Part shown: positions 13,774 through 14,434 of the stretch, one piece after another | Layout: the number at the start of each line of letters is the position of its first letter | Numbering within the stretch: the stretch's first letter is position 1 | Assembly (NCBI GenBank): GCA_003222835.1 | Contig: QHXE01000140.1 | Span: 1 to 14,434 of the forward strand | Reading direction: 5' to 3' | Source of the DNA: Acidobacteriota bacterium | Lineage (GTDB): Bacteria; Acidobacteriota; Blastocatellia; Pyrinomonadales; Pyrinomonadaceae | Length of the DNA: 14,434 nucleotides | Program-made: the position numbers and the translations under genes | Notes under the pieces: model-generated | What the model was told of the DNA's origin: nothing | The model's database searches: none | What the model saw: the letters and a program-made list of their open reading frames with translations, nothing else

Positions 13774-14434
13774 ATGCGCGAGAGAGGACGCAAACCTGGC
13801 GTGAGTGAGATATTACCCGACGACCACGATACAGGAAGTAGTTTTCTGGACTGCGCGGTGGAGATCGCGCAGTTCATCGATAATCTTGAAGGGCACGCTG
13901 AAGTCACATCTCTCATTGCAATCAAGTACGCTGAATCAGGACAACTGGATGTCGCCGTTGACCTGTCAGAAACCATCAACGATTCCTACCAACGAGACCA
14001 GGCCCGAGCAGCACTTGCCGCCAAATGTATTGAAGTTGGCGCGCCTGATTACGCCGAGATGTTATGCGATCTGATCGAAGATGATACTGCTTATGCTCTG
14101 GCGACAGAGGGAATGGCTGTTGCCTATGCAGAGTCAGGGGCATTTGAAAAGTCTATCGCTGTCGCTCATAGGTTAGCGGATAGTGCTCCAACACTAAGCC
14201 GGATAGCTCTCGCATTCGTTGCCGGTGGTCATCCTGTTCAGGCTCTCGAGGTCGCCCGATCGATCGATTACCCCGATTTGAAAGCGCCGGTCCTGGTTGA
14301 GCTAGCGGCCCGTGCTCTCCACGATGGACGCAACAGCGAGGCTTCGGAGATTATGCAGGAAGCTATCAATGCCGCGGAAAAGATCGAGTTTGCCGAGCAG
14401 CGGATCTCGATTCTGGTTTCGATTGCTTCTCTCA
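13774..14434 (+). CDS. TPR-like helical-repeat protein (3' end outside window)
   Basis: From ATG 13774 the frame is open to the window edge, giving 220 residues. After a hydrophilic N-terminus of about 25 residues, the sequence is a chain of repeats roughly 30-35 residues long. Each has the pattern A-x-x-(Y/F)-x-x-x-G-x-x-x-x-A: for example IAIKYAESGQLDVAVDLSET, MAVAYAESGAFEKSIAVAHR, IALAFVAGGHPVQALEVARS and LAARALHDGRNSEASEIMQE. This is characteristic of TPR- or SEL-like solenoids that bind proteins. There is no signal peptide or catalytic motif. A GTG at 13801 is an alternative start. Partner and role are unknown. It begins 53 bases after the glycosylase stop, so it may be a separate transcription unit. 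Confidence 0.75.
   Translation, partial: MRERGRKPGVSEILPDDHDTGSSFLDCAVEIAQFIDNLEGHAEVTSLIAIKYAESGQLDVAVDLSETINDSYQRDQARAALAAKCIEVGAPDYAEMLCDLIEDDTAYALATEGMAVAYAESGAFEKSIAVAHRLADSAPTLSRIALAFVAGGHPVQALEVARSIDYPDLKAPVLVELAARALHDGRNSEASEIMQEAINAAEKIEFAEQRISILVSIASL

Noticed and set aside
1..14434. CRISPR array, insertion sequence or transposase
   Set aside because: No regularly spaced direct repeats, no transposase-like frame and no target-site-flanked element large enough to encode one were seen.

Overview
The window is dominated by the distal half of a respiratory complex I (NADH:quinone oxidoreductase) operon, all on the + strand: nuoG, nuoH, nuoJ, nuoK, nuoL, nuoM, a TlpA-like thioredoxin gene, nuoN, then a short conserved-looking hypothetical gene. 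Downstream is a tightly overlapping second group: a class I glutamine amidotransferase, a RelE-type toxin-antitoxin pair and an AlkA-type DNA glycosylase. The window ends inside a helical-repeat (TPR-like) protein gene. It opens with the C-terminus of a coiled-coil protein ending 8 bases before nuoG. No gene was found on the - strand. Base composition looks moderately GC-rich. The gene order and the style of the intergenic palindromes fit an environmental Acidobacteriota of the Blastocatellia/Pyrinomonadaceae type, but this taxonomic guess rests on recollection, not on a search.

The most unusual aspect is what lies between and inside the nuo genes. Almost every junction that is not tightly packed carries a different imperfect palindrome, often nested: nuoG/nuoH, nuoH/nuoJ, nuoJ/nuoK, nuoK/nuoL, nuoL/nuoM, tlpA/nuoN and hypothetical/amidotransferase. 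Several touch coding sequence. One supplies the first base of the nuoH start codon, two encode the C-terminal tails of the preceding proteins, and a pair of perfect 7-bp hairpins lies in frame inside nuoL. Four of the palindromes share a style of CAC trinucleotides alternating with purine-rich runs. They look like several families of small dispersed palindromic elements that use this operon as a landing ground.

Three nuo genes appear to have lost short internal segments. nuoG lacks, in frame, the CxxCxxxC motif of cluster N7. nuoH is frameshifted at about 3434, with roughly 20 residues missing. nuoL is frameshifted at about 5008, with roughly 10-20 residues missing. These are either real decay or, more likely to my eye, small assembly or sequencing deletions; the flanking protein sequence is otherwise well conserved. 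nuoI is absent from its usual place between nuoH and nuoJ.

Functionally, NuoG is the peripheral iron-sulfur subunit, NuoH forms the quinone-site membrane connection, NuoJ and NuoK lie in the proton-path region, and NuoL, NuoM and NuoN are the antiporter-like proton pumps. The downstream group has no obvious link to complex I.
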